A stretch of 64,000 nucleotides of DNA from VXNE01 sp965206615 (GCA_965206615.1 CBDBKI010000005.1:1860001-1924000); one strand, 5' to 3'; shown: positions 50,006-59,503, counted from the stretch's first letter. Notes: generated by a model not told the origin, from the letters alone. Program-made: numbers and translations.

Positions 50006-51853
50006 ATGAAGGAACACCTAGAAGGTGCGCAGAAGAGCCCAATTCCGACTCCCGACGAGCTGGGCTTCGACCCTGCGGCCATCCGTCGGAAGTACGACGA
50101 GGAGCGGGCGAAGCGGATGCGGCCGGACGGCAACGCGCAGTACCTCGAGGCGAAGGGCGAGCTCGCGCACTACGACGACGTCGATCCGTACGTAGAGCCG
50201 GGATTCACTCGTCCGGCGATGGACGAAGAGCTCGACGTGGTAGTGATCGGGGGCGGCTTCGGTGGTCAGCTGGCGGCGATTCGGCTTGGGCAGGCCGGCG
50301 TCACCGATGTGCGGATCATCGAACGGGCGGGAGATTTCGGCGGGACCTGGTACTGGAACCGATACCCCGGCGCCCAGTGCGACATCGAATCGTACGTCTA
50401 CCTGCCGCTGCTCGAAGAGACGGGCTACATGCCGAAGGAGCGGTACTCGTTCGCGCCGGAGATCCTCGAGCATGCGAAGCGAATCGGAAGGCATTTCGGC
50501 CTCTACGAGCGAGCCTGCTTCCAGACGAAGGTCACCGAGATGCGCTGGAACGCGGAAACCGGGCGCTGGAAGATTCGGACGGACCGGGGCGACGTGTTCC
50601 GGGCCCGCTACGTGGTGACGGCCCTCGGCCCGCTCAATCGTCCGAAGCTCCCGGGAATCCCAGGCATCGAGACGTTCCGCGGCCACTCCTTCCACACGTG
50701 CCGATGGGACTACGAGTACACGGGGGGCGACTCGAGCGGAAACCTCCACAAGCTGGCCGACAAGCGTGTCGGCATCATCGGCACCGGGGCGACGGCGGTG
50801 CAGTGCGTGGTGCATGTCGGTGCTTCGGCCGAGCAGCTCTACGTCTTCCAACGCACTCCGTCGAGCGTCGACGAACGGGGCAACGCGCCGACGGATCCAG
50901 AGTGGGTGAAGTCCCTCGAACCCGGTTGGCAGCAGGAGCGGACCGACAACTTCAACAAGCTCCTGAGCGGGATTCCGGTCGAAATCGACATGGTCGCCGA
51001 CGGCTGGACCCGCGCCTTGAGCTACCACGAGGATCTCATGCGGCGGATCGAGGATCCCTCCAGCCTCACCCCGGAGGAGACCGAGGCGTTGGCGGAGATC
51101 GCCGATCACCAGCACATGGAGTACATCCGCAAGCGGGTCGAACGATTGGTGGACGACCGGGAGACGGCCGAGGCGCTCAAGCCGTGGTACGGTCAAGGGT
51201 GCAAGCGGCCGACGTTCAACGACGGGTATCTGCCGACGTTCAACCGGCCGAACGTGAAGTTGGTCGATACGAACGGCAAGGGTGTCGAGCGAGTCACCGA
51301 GAACGCCGTGATCGTCGACGGTGTAGCCTGCGAAGTCGACTGCTTGATCTTCGGAAGCGGATTCGAGGTCGGAACGAAGCTTGCCAGGCAAGGCCAGTTC
51401 GAGGCGTACGGGCGAGACGGCGTGTCTACGAGCGAAGCCTGGGGGACGGGCAGGCGGACGCTTCACGGCCTCCTCAGCCACGGCTTCCCGAACTGGTTCC
51501 ACGTGGGCCTCAGGCAGACCGGGGCTTCGTTGAGCCTCACCTACACGTACGACACGCAGGTCCTGCACATCGCGTATCTCGTTGCCGAGGAGCTCGCTCG
51601 CAACGCGGAGGCGATCGAAGCGACGGCCGAGGCCGAGCGGGCATGGCTCGATCTCGTGAACCAGCCGGGCCCGCTTCAGGAGTACCAGAAGCGCTGTACG
51701 CCGGGGTTCTGGAACTCCGAGGGGAAACTCGACGGCAACGGCTTCTTCGATGAGTTGTATCCGGACGGTCCGGTCCGCTTCCGGGAGATGCTCGAAGAAT
51801 TGCGCAACCGGGGCGACTTCCAGGGGCTCACCATCGCCCGTGCCTCCGATTGA
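50006..51853 (+). CDS. FAD-dependent Baeyer-Villiger-type monooxygenase
   Basis: A 615-residue flavoprotein with two dinucleotide folds: VVVIGGGFGGQLAAIRL (about residues 78-94) for FAD and VGIIGTGATAVQ (about 255-266) for NADPH. Between them the Baeyer-Villiger fingerprint is present as F224-R-G-H-S-F-H230-T-C-R-W234, followed by Asp instead of the usual Pro, a known variation. The 75-residue N-terminal extension resembles long-type enzymes such as cyclopentadecanone monooxygenase. These convert ketones, including cyclic and macrocyclic ones, to esters or lactones. It follows the second PhyH gene by about 200 bases. Confidence 0.9.
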   Translation: MKEHLEGAQKSPIPTPDELGFDPAAIRRKYDEERAKRMRPDGNAQYLEAKGELAHYDDVDPYVEPGFTRPAMDEELDVVVIGGGFGGQLAAIRLGQAGVTDVRIIERAGDFGGTWYWNRYPGAQCDIESYVYLPLLEETGYMPKERYSFAPEILEHAKRIGRHFGLYERACFQTKVTEMRWNAETGRWKIRTDRGDVFRARYVVTALGPLNRPKLPGIPGIETFRGHSFHTCRWDYEYTGGDSSGNLHKLADKRVGIIGTGATAVQCVVHVGASAEQLYVFQRTPSSVDERGNAPTDPEWVKSLEPGWQQERTDNFNKLLSGIPVEIDMVADGWTRALSYHEDLMRRIEDPSSLTPEETEALAEIADHQHMEYIRKRVERLVDDRETAEALKPWYGQGCKRPTFNDGYLPTFNRPNVKLVDTNGKGVERVTENAVIVDGVACEVDCLIFGSGFEVGTKLARQGQFEAYGRDGVSTSEAWGTGRRTLHGLLSHGFPNWFHVGLRQTGASLSLTYTYDTQVLHIAYLVAEELARNAEAIEATAEAERAWLDLVNQPGPLQEYQKRCTPGFWNSEGKLDGNGFFDELYPDGPVRFREMLEELRNRGDFQGLTIARASD

Positions 51854-51945
51854 TTCGACCGAGGCTACTCGGGAGAGGTTCGCGCCCAGGGTACAGGAGG
51901 GGCGGGGTGGGAACGCCCCGCTGGCTGCGAGGAGGAAGCGAGACG

Positions 51946-52445
51946 ATGCCGATCATCATGGAAGCCGAGCACATGCTGGGCAATGCGACGGCCCGCCACC
52001 TTCGCCAAGTTCGTCGAGGTGTACGGCGACAGCGCGATTCGGGCGTTCGAGGACGTGGGGGTGAACGTACTCGGCGCGTGGCGCCAGACGACCGGGCCGC
52101 TCGGTCGGGACCTGCTCCTGACCGCGAGCGAATCGATGGCGGAGATGGAGGCGCTGGGGTCGAAGCTCTCAGCGGCCGAGGCCTTGGTGCATGGAGGCCG
52201 CTGGCCAGGCACTCTCCAACCTCGCCGACGGCCTCGAGGCGGCGGGAAGCTGGAAGCTCTTCACCGCCTACCAGACGACCACCGGCGACCGGCGCGAGAT
52301 GAGCGAGATCTGGATCACCGACGGCTTCGTGGGAGAGTGGTTTCCGGAGGCGGCCCCCGCAGAGGCCCTCGCCGCGCTCGCCGCCGTCACGCAGGAAGCC
52401 TCGCTCCATCTGCTCGAACCGCTCCCGTACTCGAAGGCGCGCTAG
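51946..52445 (+). pseudogene. NIPSNAP-like gene with two apparent frameshifts
   Basis: Three frames must be joined to give one protein: a start at 51946 (MPIIMEAEHMLGNAT, with GGAGGAAG upstream), a shift near 51985 into FAKFVEVYGDSAIRAFEDVG and VLGAWRQTTGPLGRDLLL, and a shift near 52190 into WKLFTAYQTTTGDRREMSEIW...LEPLPYSKAR, stop at 52443. The joined sequence resembles NIPSNAP/EthD-like small proteins. Either the gene is broken or the assembly has two indels in this GC-rich part. No other function can be stated. Confidence 0.55.
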
Positions 52446-52918
52446 GAACGAGCCTCGTGCGAGTCGACCCCGACGGGTCGACGTCGGTCGCCGCCGCCGA
52501 CCTCATCTGCCGCACCATTGGCCTGGAATTCGTCTACGATATGGGGCGGTAGCTAACGTTGACACCGCCTATTCCCACAACCATTGCATCAGCCGCGACC
52601 CGCTGGGGCGCGATCCAGCGTTTTCCAATGAGAACATGAGCCTGAACAGGCCGTCCTCGCATATGAGCGCGGTGCTGGTTCGGACGTGATGTTGCAGGCA
52701 TCGTAGGTGCCGGGAAGAGCGGGGGCAACTCGCGTTGTCAGGGGCATCTGGGGAGCTGAGGGCGTTGGCGGCGGGTCAAGGGCGATCGCGACGCGTGCAC
52801 GGCGGTCGGGCTGGCAGGTCGTGTTGGGCGGCGGCAGGCGTCGGGTCAAGGCACGGCATCGAAGCGTCGCGGTCGGCGTAGCGGACCCTTGACGCGCCTT
52901 GGCGAGATTACCCTGATG

Positions 52919-53017
52919 GGCAGGGATCGGCGGTCGCCGCAGCCTGACCGGGCGATGCTGCCAGTCGTTTCCGCGCTCCTTGCCCAGACCGACATCCCGA
53001 GACCGCCGATCCCTGCC
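52919..53017. repeat. Long inverted repeat, 17-bp perfect arms
   Basis: GGCAGGGATCGGCGGTC (52919-52935) and its exact reverse complement (53001-53017) enclose 65 bases. It lies downstream of the transposase stop. It could mark one boundary of the element or a regulatory hairpin; its ends do not match the TGT-type end on the other side. Confidence 0.8.
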
Positions 53018-53036
53018 TCCCGGCGAGGGCGGGGGT

Positions 53037-53054
53037 CCGGGGGCTGGCCCCCGG
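53037..53054 (-). terminator. GC-rich hairpin after the transposase gene
   Basis: CCGGGGGC-TG-GCCCCCGG is a perfect 8-bp stem 31 bases beyond the transposase stop on the minus strand. There is no T-tract, so the terminator assignment is weak. Confidence 0.4.
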
Positions 53055-53085
53055 CGTGCGGTTCAGGTACGGCGCCAGGCCCGGC

Positions 53086-54348
53086 TCACGCCGCAGTGGC
53101 AACGGCGCGGCCGATGGTCCGGAACAGCTCGTCCCGGGCGCGGTTCGCGCGGCGGTTCGCGTCGAGATCAGACATCGCGTGGGCGACCACGTCGAGGTCG
53201 GCGAAGGTCGTGCCGGGCTTCAGGAAGCGCGCCGCGTCTGGCAGCGACTTGAGCTTCTCGTAGGGCGTCGCGACGTCCTGGCGCCGGTAGCGGCGGCGCA
53301 CCTTGCCCTTGGCGTCGCGGACCTCGGTGGCGAACAGGCAGGGATGGTGGTAGTTCAGGTACGGCGTCAGCACGTCCTGGGTGAAGGCGTTGACCTCGGG
53401 CGCGAAGCGCTGCGGGATGTGGTCGTGGCCGAGCCACTTGCGCACCACGCTGGCGTTCTTGCCCTCGACCAGGGCGTTGTCGTTGGAGCGCCGCGCCCGC
53501 GACTTCGTGAAGTCCGGCACGTGCAGCTTGTTGAGCATCGCGGCGACCTGGCGGTTGACGTACTCGGAGCCGTTGTCGGCGTGGAAGCCGAGGACGACGA
53601 ACGGCAAGGTGACGAGCATCTCCTCCAGCACCGGGACGAGGAACGTCTCCGCGATCCCCGCCACGGCGCCGACATGCTCGAACTGCGTCACCTCGTCGAC
53701 CAGGTTGATGTCGTAGACGCCCTTGACGCCGTTGCGGTCGCCCTGGTGCACCGTGTCCACGCGCACGTAGCCGGGCTTGCCGCCGGGATCCGGCCGCCGG
53801 CGCTCGCCGATGCGTACGGTCGTCGGCCGCGTGTGCTCGACGGTGGTGCGCCGCGCGCGGTAGGTCTTCGACCGCCGCAGGTTGTACAGGTGGGACGGGG
53901 ACAGCCGCGACAGGCGCTCGAAGCGGGCATCACCGAACACCTCGAACTCGCGGCGCAGCACCTCGCACGCCGCCGGACCGCAGAGCTGGCCGCCGATCTC
54001 GTCGGCCTCCGCCAGCAAGCGGATGTCCGCCGGCGTGTACACCCGCTGGAACGACCGGCCGCTGTTCGCCGCGCGGCGGTCCTCGATCCGTCCGGTCGCC
54101 CGGTACTGGCCGATCAGGCGGGTCACCTGGGCGCGCGACAGCCCCGTCGCCTTGCCGAGGAACTCGCGCACCGTGCCCTTGCCCGCGCGGCCCAGCGCGT
54201 CGTAGTCCAGGCGCACCAGCGTCCGGCGCACGAACCCGTACGCCTCGTCCCGGTCCAGCGGCCTGAAGTCCACTTCCCCATTGCCGTCGAGAAAGCCCCT
54301 CAGCTGCTCCACCGTGTGGAGCCGTTCGGTCTGCAGCGTCACGATCAT
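53086..54348 (-). CDS. DDE transposase, IS481-like
   Basis: About 420 residues on the minus strand with an N-terminal helix-turn-helix part (GTVREFLGKATGLSRAQVTRLIGQY). The RNase H-like catalytic core contains the three acidic residues: D in YVRVDTVHQGD, D in GFHADNGSEYVN, and E in NDNALVEGKNASVV. The sequence ENPYHAD-type loops and the size fit IS481/integrase-core transposases. It looks intact. I favour the ATG at 54348 or the GTG at 54342 (GGGAGG just upstream) over the GTG at 54387, which lies inside the terminal repeat. Confidence 0.9.
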   Translation of the reverse strand: MIVTLQTERLHTVEQLRGFLDGNGEVDFRPLDRDEAYGFVRRTLVRLDYDALGRAGKGTVREFLGKATGLSRAQVTRLIGQYRATGRIEDRRAANSGRSFQRVYTPADIRLLAEADEIGGQLCGPAACEVLRREFEVFGDARFERLSRLSPSHLYNLRRSKTYRARRTTVEHTRPTTVRIGERRRPDPGGKPGYVRVDTVHQGDRNGVKGVYDINLVDEVTQFEHVGAVAGIAETFLVPVLEEMLVTLPFVVLGFHADNGSEYVNRQVAAMLNKLHVPDFTKSRARRSNDNALVEGKNASVVRKWLGHDHIPQRFAPEVNAFTQDVLTPYLNYHHPCLFATEVRDAKGKVRRRYRRQDVATPYEKLKSLPDAARFLKPGTTFADLDVVAHAMSDLDANRRANRARDELFRTIGRAVATAA

Positions 54349-54375
54349 CCTCCCAATGATCGTCCGAACCGAACG

Positions 54376-54433
54376 CTTCAGGCTCACTTAGCGTTGGAAA
54401 CCCGGTGCCCCTTCAGGCTCACTTAGCGTTGGA
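54376..54433. repeat. 23-bp exact direct repeat at the transposon end
   Basis: CTTCAGGCTCACTTAGCGTTGGA at 54376-54398 and 54411-54433, 35 bases apart, outside the transposase start. They may be tandem transposase-binding sites or the result of a duplicated end. Confidence 0.9.
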
Positions 54434-54510
54434 CAACTCTGATCCTTGACGCTCACCGATGACGGGGCGTAAGGTGGGTCGACGCCCGTTGGTCGCCAAG
54501 TGAGGTAGAA

Positions 54511-55542
54511 ATGAGCCAGTCAGAAAAGGCGACGGCGAAACCGATAGTACGTCCGCCCGCACCGCCCGAGCCAGCAGACCTCAAGGTGGTCGACAATCGC
54601 CCCGGGATGTACCTCACCACGCCCGGGGCCCTGGATGCCGGGGACGCTCATCTGGCGCGGATCCGGGAGCTGGGCCTGGAGCCTTACCTTCTCGAGATCG
54701 AGGTCCGTGGATACACGGTCATCCCTCCGGAACTCGTGGCGCCACCCGAGTTCACCGCGCGCGTTCGGGATGCCCTGCTTCGAGTGGCGGAAAAGAGAAC
54801 CGGCGTAAAGCACAGCATCGATCAGAATGGCTGCGCCGGGAAGGCAGCCTACCTGTCCAGCCCGGGTTTCTTCGGGATGTTATATCTTCTGCTCGAAGAT
54901 CCGGTGTTCGAAGAGTGGATCGAGAATCCGGTCCTGGGGGCGTTGGTCGACTACACCCTGAAGGGGCAGGGGCGTCTCTCGAGCTTCGACGCGCTGGTCA
55001 AGTGGAAAGACGCTGCACAGCTCGGCTACGAGGAAGCCGCGGCGCAGGGCCTGCTGGCCGATCCCGACCTCCTGAACGACGCACTTCACACCGATTCGCC
55101 ACGCTGGCCTGACGGGAAGCTGCTGGACGGCGGTAATCTCATGACCAACAGCGCGTATATCCTGACGGATTACTCGAAGGAGAACGGATCGATCGCGATG
55201 GTGCCGGGCAGCCACAGGCTCGGTCGGCTGCCTTATCCGGGTGAGGGCCTGAAGGACATGGTCCCGGTGGAGGCGCCCGCGGGCTCGCTCATCTTCTGGA
55301 AGGGTGCGACGTGGCATGGCGGCGCCTACCCCAAGCTGACGAACGGGCTGCGGCTCACCATGAACACGACCTTCTTCAATCGCTCTCTCAAGACGGTCGA
55401 GGCATACCAGCGTGCCGTACCGAAGGAGGTACTCGATCGCCGCAACAGGCAGTTTGCGCTCTTCGTCGGCGCGGACGACATGTCCGGCTTTGGGCCCGAG
55501 GGTCCCCGGCCGGCGTATCTCGAGCCTTCCCACTTCTTCTAG
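54511..55542 (+). CDS. PhyH-family non-haem iron oxygenase, third type
   Basis: A 343-residue PhyH protein. The iron site is HTD (H193, D195 in NDALHTDSPRWP) with H269 in GATWHGGAYPK. A Pro-rich N-terminus of about 25 residues (PIVRPPAPPEPADLK) precedes the core. SIAMVPGSHRLGRLPYPGEG is typical. The insertion AALGYEEAAAQG-type segment before the iron site is longer than in the other copies. It sits after the insertion sequence and directly before the second PhyH/SnoaL cassette, in the same direction. Confidence 0.9.
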   Translation: MSQSEKATAKPIVRPPAPPEPADLKVVDNRPGMYLTTPGALDAGDAHLARIRELGLEPYLLEIEVRGYTVIPPELVAPPEFTARVRDALLRVAEKRTGVKHSIDQNGCAGKAAYLSSPGFFGMLYLLLEDPVFEEWIENPVLGALVDYTLKGQGRLSSFDALVKWKDAAQLGYEEAAAQGLLADPDLLNDALHTDSPRWPDGKLLDGGNLMTNSAYILTDYSKENGSIAMVPGSHRLGRLPYPGEGLKDMVPVEAPAGSLIFWKGATWHGGAYPKLTNGLRLTMNTTFFNRSLKTVEAYQRAVPKEVLDRRNRQFALFVGADDMSGFGPEGPRPAYLEPSHFF

Positions 55543-55632
55543 AGACACCCGTCCGCCCGTCGAGCTGCATCTCGACCGCGCGGCGGGCGCCCGAATATCG
55601 GCCGGCTTTCATCTCCAGATCAGAGAGGGACG

Positions 55633-56547
55633 ATGATGAACATAGCAGAGCGGAAAGCGATGCCGAGCCTCGATTCGATCGTGTCCGACATCGAGCGCTA
55701 CGGACTCGCCCAAAACGCCGTGGAGTTGATGACCTACGGCTTCACCGTCGTCTCACCCGGGACCCTCGGGGTCACCGATGCGTGGAACGAACGACTGCGC
55801 GACGCGATGGTGGCCGCCTACGAGACAAGGAACGACGTCTCGATCGATTTTCGAACCTCGAGGATCACCGCGGCCTTCCACGATCCGTTTTTCGACGAGG
55901 ACGAAGTGTTCATCGAGGCAGCGACCAACCCGGCGAAGCAGGCGCTGGTCCGGCTGATGCTGGGCCAGGGCGCGGTGCTCAGGAACATGCTGATCATCCT
56001 GAAGGGCCCGACCGCCGAAGCCCCTGACGACGATTCCGCACTCTTCCACAATCTGCCGCTGCACGTCGACCAGGACGTGGAAGGCATCCCGATGGGCGCC
56101 GGTCAGATCTGCCACCGGTTGAATTGCACGTGGAGCTGCACCGACCAGACCGACGAAGCCGACGGCCCAACCCTGTTCGTCCCCGCCAGCCAGCACTTCG
56201 GCCACAGGGTCCTGCCCCACGACACGGACGTCGCCAACACGCCCTATCCGCTCGTGCGCCTCGAGGCGAAGGCCGGCTCGGTGGTGATCTGGCAGGGGGG
56301 AACGTTTCACTCCGCTTTGGCGCGCACGCGCCCGGGGCTGCGAATCTCGCTGAATCAGAACTACACCCGGCCCTACATCCAGGGCCGCAACGCCAGCAGT
56401 TACATTCCAAACTCGCCGCGGCTATCGCCCGAGCTGCTCGATCGTCATCCGGAGCTCAGACGCGTGCTCGGGCTCTCGCGAGGCGAGTACCGCGATATTG
56501 AGCGACGGGAAGATGGTGTCACCCCCCTCTTCGACCCGTATGCATAG
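55633..56547 (+). CDS. PhyH-family oxygenase, cassette copy B
   Basis: A 304-residue (or 303, from the second ATG) close paralogue of the gene at 47396. It has the same opening (ERKAMPSLDSIVSDIERYG), the same HVD iron site (H134, D136 in NLPLHVDQDVEG), the same distal His (GGTFHSALARTRPG), and a nearly identical C-terminus (SPRLSPELLDRHPELRRVLGLS). Differences concentrate in the 30 residues after the iron site and in the last 25 residues. The duplicated unit includes the following SnoaL-like gene. The two copies may have different substrate preferences. Confidence 0.92.
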   Translation: MMNIAERKAMPSLDSIVSDIERYGLAQNAVELMTYGFTVVSPGTLGVTDAWNERLRDAMVAAYETRNDVSIDFRTSRITAAFHDPFFDEDEVFIEAATNPAKQALVRLMLGQGAVLRNMLIILKGPTAEAPDDDSALFHNLPLHVDQDVEGIPMGAGQICHRLNCTWSCTDQTDEADGPTLFVPASQHFGHRVLPHDTDVANTPYPLVRLEAKAGSVVIWQGGTFHSALARTRPGLRISLNQNYTRPYIQGRNASSYIPNSPRLSPELLDRHPELRRVLGLSRGEYRDIERREDGVTPLFDPYA

Positions 56548-56593
56548 GGTCTAGCCCGAAGCGCAAACACTGGCACACGAGAGGAACCGTCGG

Positions 56594-57019
56594 ATGGAAT
56601 TGGAAGAGCTTCAGAAACGAATCACCCGCCTCGAAGACATCGAAGCCATCAAGCGGCTCAAGGCCCGGTACTGCGAGATCTGTGACCACGACGACTACGA
56701 TGCGGACGCCATGGCGTCCTTGTTTACGGAAGACGGTACCTGGAACGGGGAAGGAGTCGGCAACGCCGAAGGTCGAGAAGCGATTCGAGCGCTCTTTGCC
56801 GGGTTCCCGAAAGTGATCGCCGGGGCACAGCACATCGTTGCCAACCCTCTGATCGAGGTCGACGGGGATCGCGCACACGGCGTCTGGTACCTCATCGCGG
56901 CCGTGACCCAGAGCGACGGAACGACGCAGAGCAACTGGCCGGGCACGGCCGCGCGGTACCACGAGGATTACGTCAAGCAGAACGGCGAGTGGAAGTTCCG
57001 CCGCGTGCGCGTCAGATGA
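56594..57019 (+). CDS. SnoaL/NTF2-like protein, cassette copy B
   Basis: A 141-residue close paralogue of the gene at 48388: identical through MELEELQ and RITRLEDIEAIKRLKARYC, then FTEDGTWNGEGVGNAEGREAIRALFAG. It carries a three-residue insertion near the C-terminus (TTQSNWPGTAARYHEDY). GAGAGGA precedes the ATG. It belongs to the duplicated PhyH/SnoaL cassette and probably acts on the product of its oxygenase partner. Confidence 0.88.
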   Translation: MELEELQKRITRLEDIEAIKRLKARYCEICDHDDYDADAMASLFTEDGTWNGEGVGNAEGREAIRALFAGFPKVIAGAQHIVANPLIEVDGDRAHGVWYLIAAVTQSDGTTQSNWPGTAARYHEDYVKQNGEWKFRRVRVR

Positions 57020-57172
57020 GGCCGGTACGGCCGGTGAAGCTCGCGCGCGAGGGACCGTACCGCCACCGCGAGGTGGCGATCCAGGGTCACTGGGCTGACC
57101 GCGTGTCCTTTAGCCACTGATGACCGTATAGTAGGCCACCGCAAAGCACTGTCGGCTGACAGGAGGGAGTTC

Positions 57173-59503
57173 ATGCAGGACAGGAGAACGAGAGCCGGTG
57201 ACGCGTGGGGCTCGGTCCTCGCCAGGCTCGGTGCGGCTGTGGCGGCGGTCTTCCTGATCAGTGGTCCGGCTGCGGCGGAGGACGATGCATCGGCCGGGGC
57301 GGACGCCGAAGTGCTCATCGAAGAGATCCTGGTGACCGCCGAGAGGCGCTCGCAGAGTGCCCAGGACGTGCCGATCTCGATCACCGTGCTCGGCGCCGAT
57401 GACCTGTGGGACTACGGCCTCGAGGGGTCGAAGCAGCTCGGCGATGTCGCGCCGAACCTTAACATCGTGTCGGGTTACGGCGAGCAGGGCGCCCAGGTGA
57501 TCACGATTCGCGGCATCACCAGCGCCAACTACTCCTTCATGGATGGGCAGACCGCGGCGGTTTACGCCGACGAAGTTCTCCTGGACAGCTACTGGTTCAA
57601 TTCCTTCGCCATGTTCGACCTGGAGCGGGTGGAGGTGCTTCGCGGACCCCAGGGCACGCTGTTCGGCCGCAACTCGACCGCGGGCGCGCTGCAGTTCATC
57701 AGTGCCGGGCCGGGGGACGAGGTCGATGGCTATGCACGTGCCACCTTGGGAAGATTCGACAGACGCCGGGTAGAGGCGGCGATCGGGGGACCGGTGTCCG
57801 ACAGCTTGGGCGTGCGTATCGCGGGCGTGATCGAGGAGGACGACGGGTTCCTGGAGAACATCCACACCGGTGAGGACGGCCCCTGGGTAGATACGCGCAC
57901 CGTTCGGGCGGTCGTGGACATGGCTCCCAGCGACGCTGTCTCGGTCCGCTTCAAGGCGCAACTCGGGAGAGACGACTCCGGCCCGGCCTATCTTGTCAAC
58001 AGAACGCCGAATCCGCACTACTACGGAGGCTTTGCGGCTGGCGCCGGAATAGATTCCGCGCTCTTGTACAACCCGGGGCCGGAAAGCGGTCAGCGCAAGA
58101 TCAACCTGAGTTTCACGAACGACGAGATGAAGGCGGAGATCGATACCTCCATATACACGCTGTCGATAGACTGGGATCTGGGCAGCGTGGCGCTCACGTC
58201 CGTAACCGGCTACACCGATCTCGAACTCGTGGATATCAGTGACTGGGACTCGACGGCGGCAGCGATCTGGCACGGGTACGAGTATGGAGACCACCGCACG
58301 GTCACCCAGGAGCTTCGGTTGACGTCCACCGACGCGTCACCGTTTCAATGGATCGTCGGCGGCTATTTCCTCGATCAGTCGGCGGACTGGCGGGCGGCGT
58401 TCGAGTATACGGATTTCTATCGGCTGTTCGATCCGGTTACGTTCCCGGCGGGAACCGGCTGGGGCGAGCGATACCTGGCGGAGCAGGAGCTCTCGAGCTG
58501 GGCCGCCTTCGCGCATACCACGTATGCCTGGACCGAGAGGCTGACCACTACCCACGCGATACGATACACCAGCGATGACGTCGAGGCCCAGAGAAACCAT
58601 GCGGCATTCACGTATTTCCCGAAGACGTCGGAGTTGTCGGGGGGTGATCTGTCGCTGCACGATGACTTCGGGTTCGCGGAGCTGACGGACGGCGACCTCT
58701 CTTCCAGTGAAGTGACATGGCGCCTGGCGGTGGAATACGCACTCCAGGACGGTGTCCTGTGGTACGGGAGTGTAAGTCAAGGCTACAGAGGCGCCGTGTT
58801 CGCGATGTTCGGGCCGTACAAGGAACTGGATCCGGAATTGGTCCTCGCCTGGGAAACGGGCATCAAGAGTTCGTTGTTCGACGGACGCCTGCGGCTGAAC
58901 GCGTCCGTCTATTACTTCGACTACACGGACTTCCAGTTCTTCGACTTTCTGCCGGAGGAAGGCGGGCAGGTCCTGGGCGAGTTGCAGTACACCTTCCAGG
59001 GATCGAACATTCCGGAAATGATGTTCCGGGGTTTCGAGATAGAAGCGGTGGCCCGTCCGGTCGACAACCTGGAGGTCAGGTTGAGTTACGGGTATTCCGA
59101 TAACGAGATCGAGAAGTATATTCCGGGGGCGCTGGAGGACAACACGGGCAATCGGCTGGCGCACTCGGACGAGAGCGATTTCAGCGGGTCGATCCGGTAC
59201 GAGCTTGCGTTGGGGGCTTCGGGTGTTCTGGCGCCGCAACTGGAGTGGTTCTATCACGGCCCGCGTCCCGTCGACAGCACGGGGCGATCGGGTAACTTTG
59301 GAGGGGACTTCTGGAGCTGGTCGGCGCGGCTGCGCTACGAGAACGAGGCCAGCGGGTTCAGCGTGAGCGTCTTCGTCGAGAACATCTCGGACGATGTCAA
59401 CTTCGTGCGCGCGGTCTTCCCCGGACCCGAGGCGTTCGGCACGGACGGCATGTACGTAACGCATCCGCGGAGCGTTGGCGTGACGATGGGCTACGTGTTC
59501 TAG
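57173..59503 (+). CDS. TonB-dependent receptor without STN domain
   Basis: A 776-residue outer-membrane receptor. The signal peptide is WGSVLARLGAAVAAVFLISGPAAAE. The TonB box/plug start is IEEILVTAERRSQSAQDVPISITVLGADD, and the plug continues with ITIRGITSANYSF and VEVLRGPQGTLFGRNSTAGALQFIS. The barrel ends in GVTMGYVF with a terminal Phe, as needed for barrel insertion. It belongs to the large group of TonB receptors next to degradation genes in sphingomonad- and gammaproteobacterial-type genomes. Unlike the receptor at 43410 it has no sigma-factor signalling. It likely imports the island's substrate. Confidence 0.92.
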   Translation: MQDRRTRAGDAWGSVLARLGAAVAAVFLISGPAAAEDDASAGADAEVLIEEILVTAERRSQSAQDVPISITVLGADDLWDYGLEGSKQLGDVAPNLNIVSGYGEQGAQVITIRGITSANYSFMDGQTAAVYADEVLLDSYWFNSFAMFDLERVEVLRGPQGTLFGRNSTAGALQFISAGPGDEVDGYARATLGRFDRRRVEAAIGGPVSDSLGVRIAGVIEEDDGFLENIHTGEDGPWVDTRTVRAVVDMAPSDAVSVRFKAQLGRDDSGPAYLVNRTPNPHYYGGFAAGAGIDSALLYNPGPESGQRKINLSFTNDEMKAEIDTSIYTLSIDWDLGSVALTSVTGYTDLELVDISDWDSTAAAIWHGYEYGDHRTVTQELRLTSTDASPFQWIVGGYFLDQSADWRAAFEYTDFYRLFDPVTFPAGTGWGERYLAEQELSSWAAFAHTTYAWTERLTTTHAIRYTSDDVEAQRNHAAFTYFPKTSELSGGDLSLHDDFGFAELTDGDLSSSEVTWRLAVEYALQDGVLWYGSVSQGYRGAVFAMFGPYKELDPELVLAWETGIKSSLFDGRLRLNASVYYFDYTDFQFFDFLPEEGGQVLGELQYTFQGSNIPEMMFRGFEIEAVARPVDNLEVRLSYGYSDNEIEKYIPGALEDNTGNRLAHSDESDFSGSIRYELALGASGVLAPQLEWFYHGPRPVDSTGRSGNFGGDFWSWSARLRYENEASGFSVSVFVENISDDVNFVRAVFPGPEAFGTDGMYVTHPRSVGVTMGYVF

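Larger units (their letters stand above)
52446..53085. other. Gene-poor stretch next to the insertion sequence
   Basis: No intact gene is seen. A short open segment at 52446-52552 (with VRVDPDGSTSVAAADLI) may be the remnant of some protein. GCTAACGTTGACA near 52552 resembles, in direct orientation, the transposon end at 54424-54435. The rest holds only the inverted repeats listed separately. Confidence 0.5.
53086..54435 (-). mobile_element. IS481-like insertion sequence (left boundary unresolved)
   Basis: Contains one DDE transposase gene. The right edge is set at 54435, where the outward sequence reads TGTCCAACGCTAAGTGAGCC, starting with the TGT typical of IS481-family ends. A 23-bp sequence CTTCAGGCTCACTTAGCGTTGGA is repeated exactly at 54376-54398 and 54411-54433. 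No matching inverted end could be found to the left, so the element may be truncated there. Confidence 0.6.
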
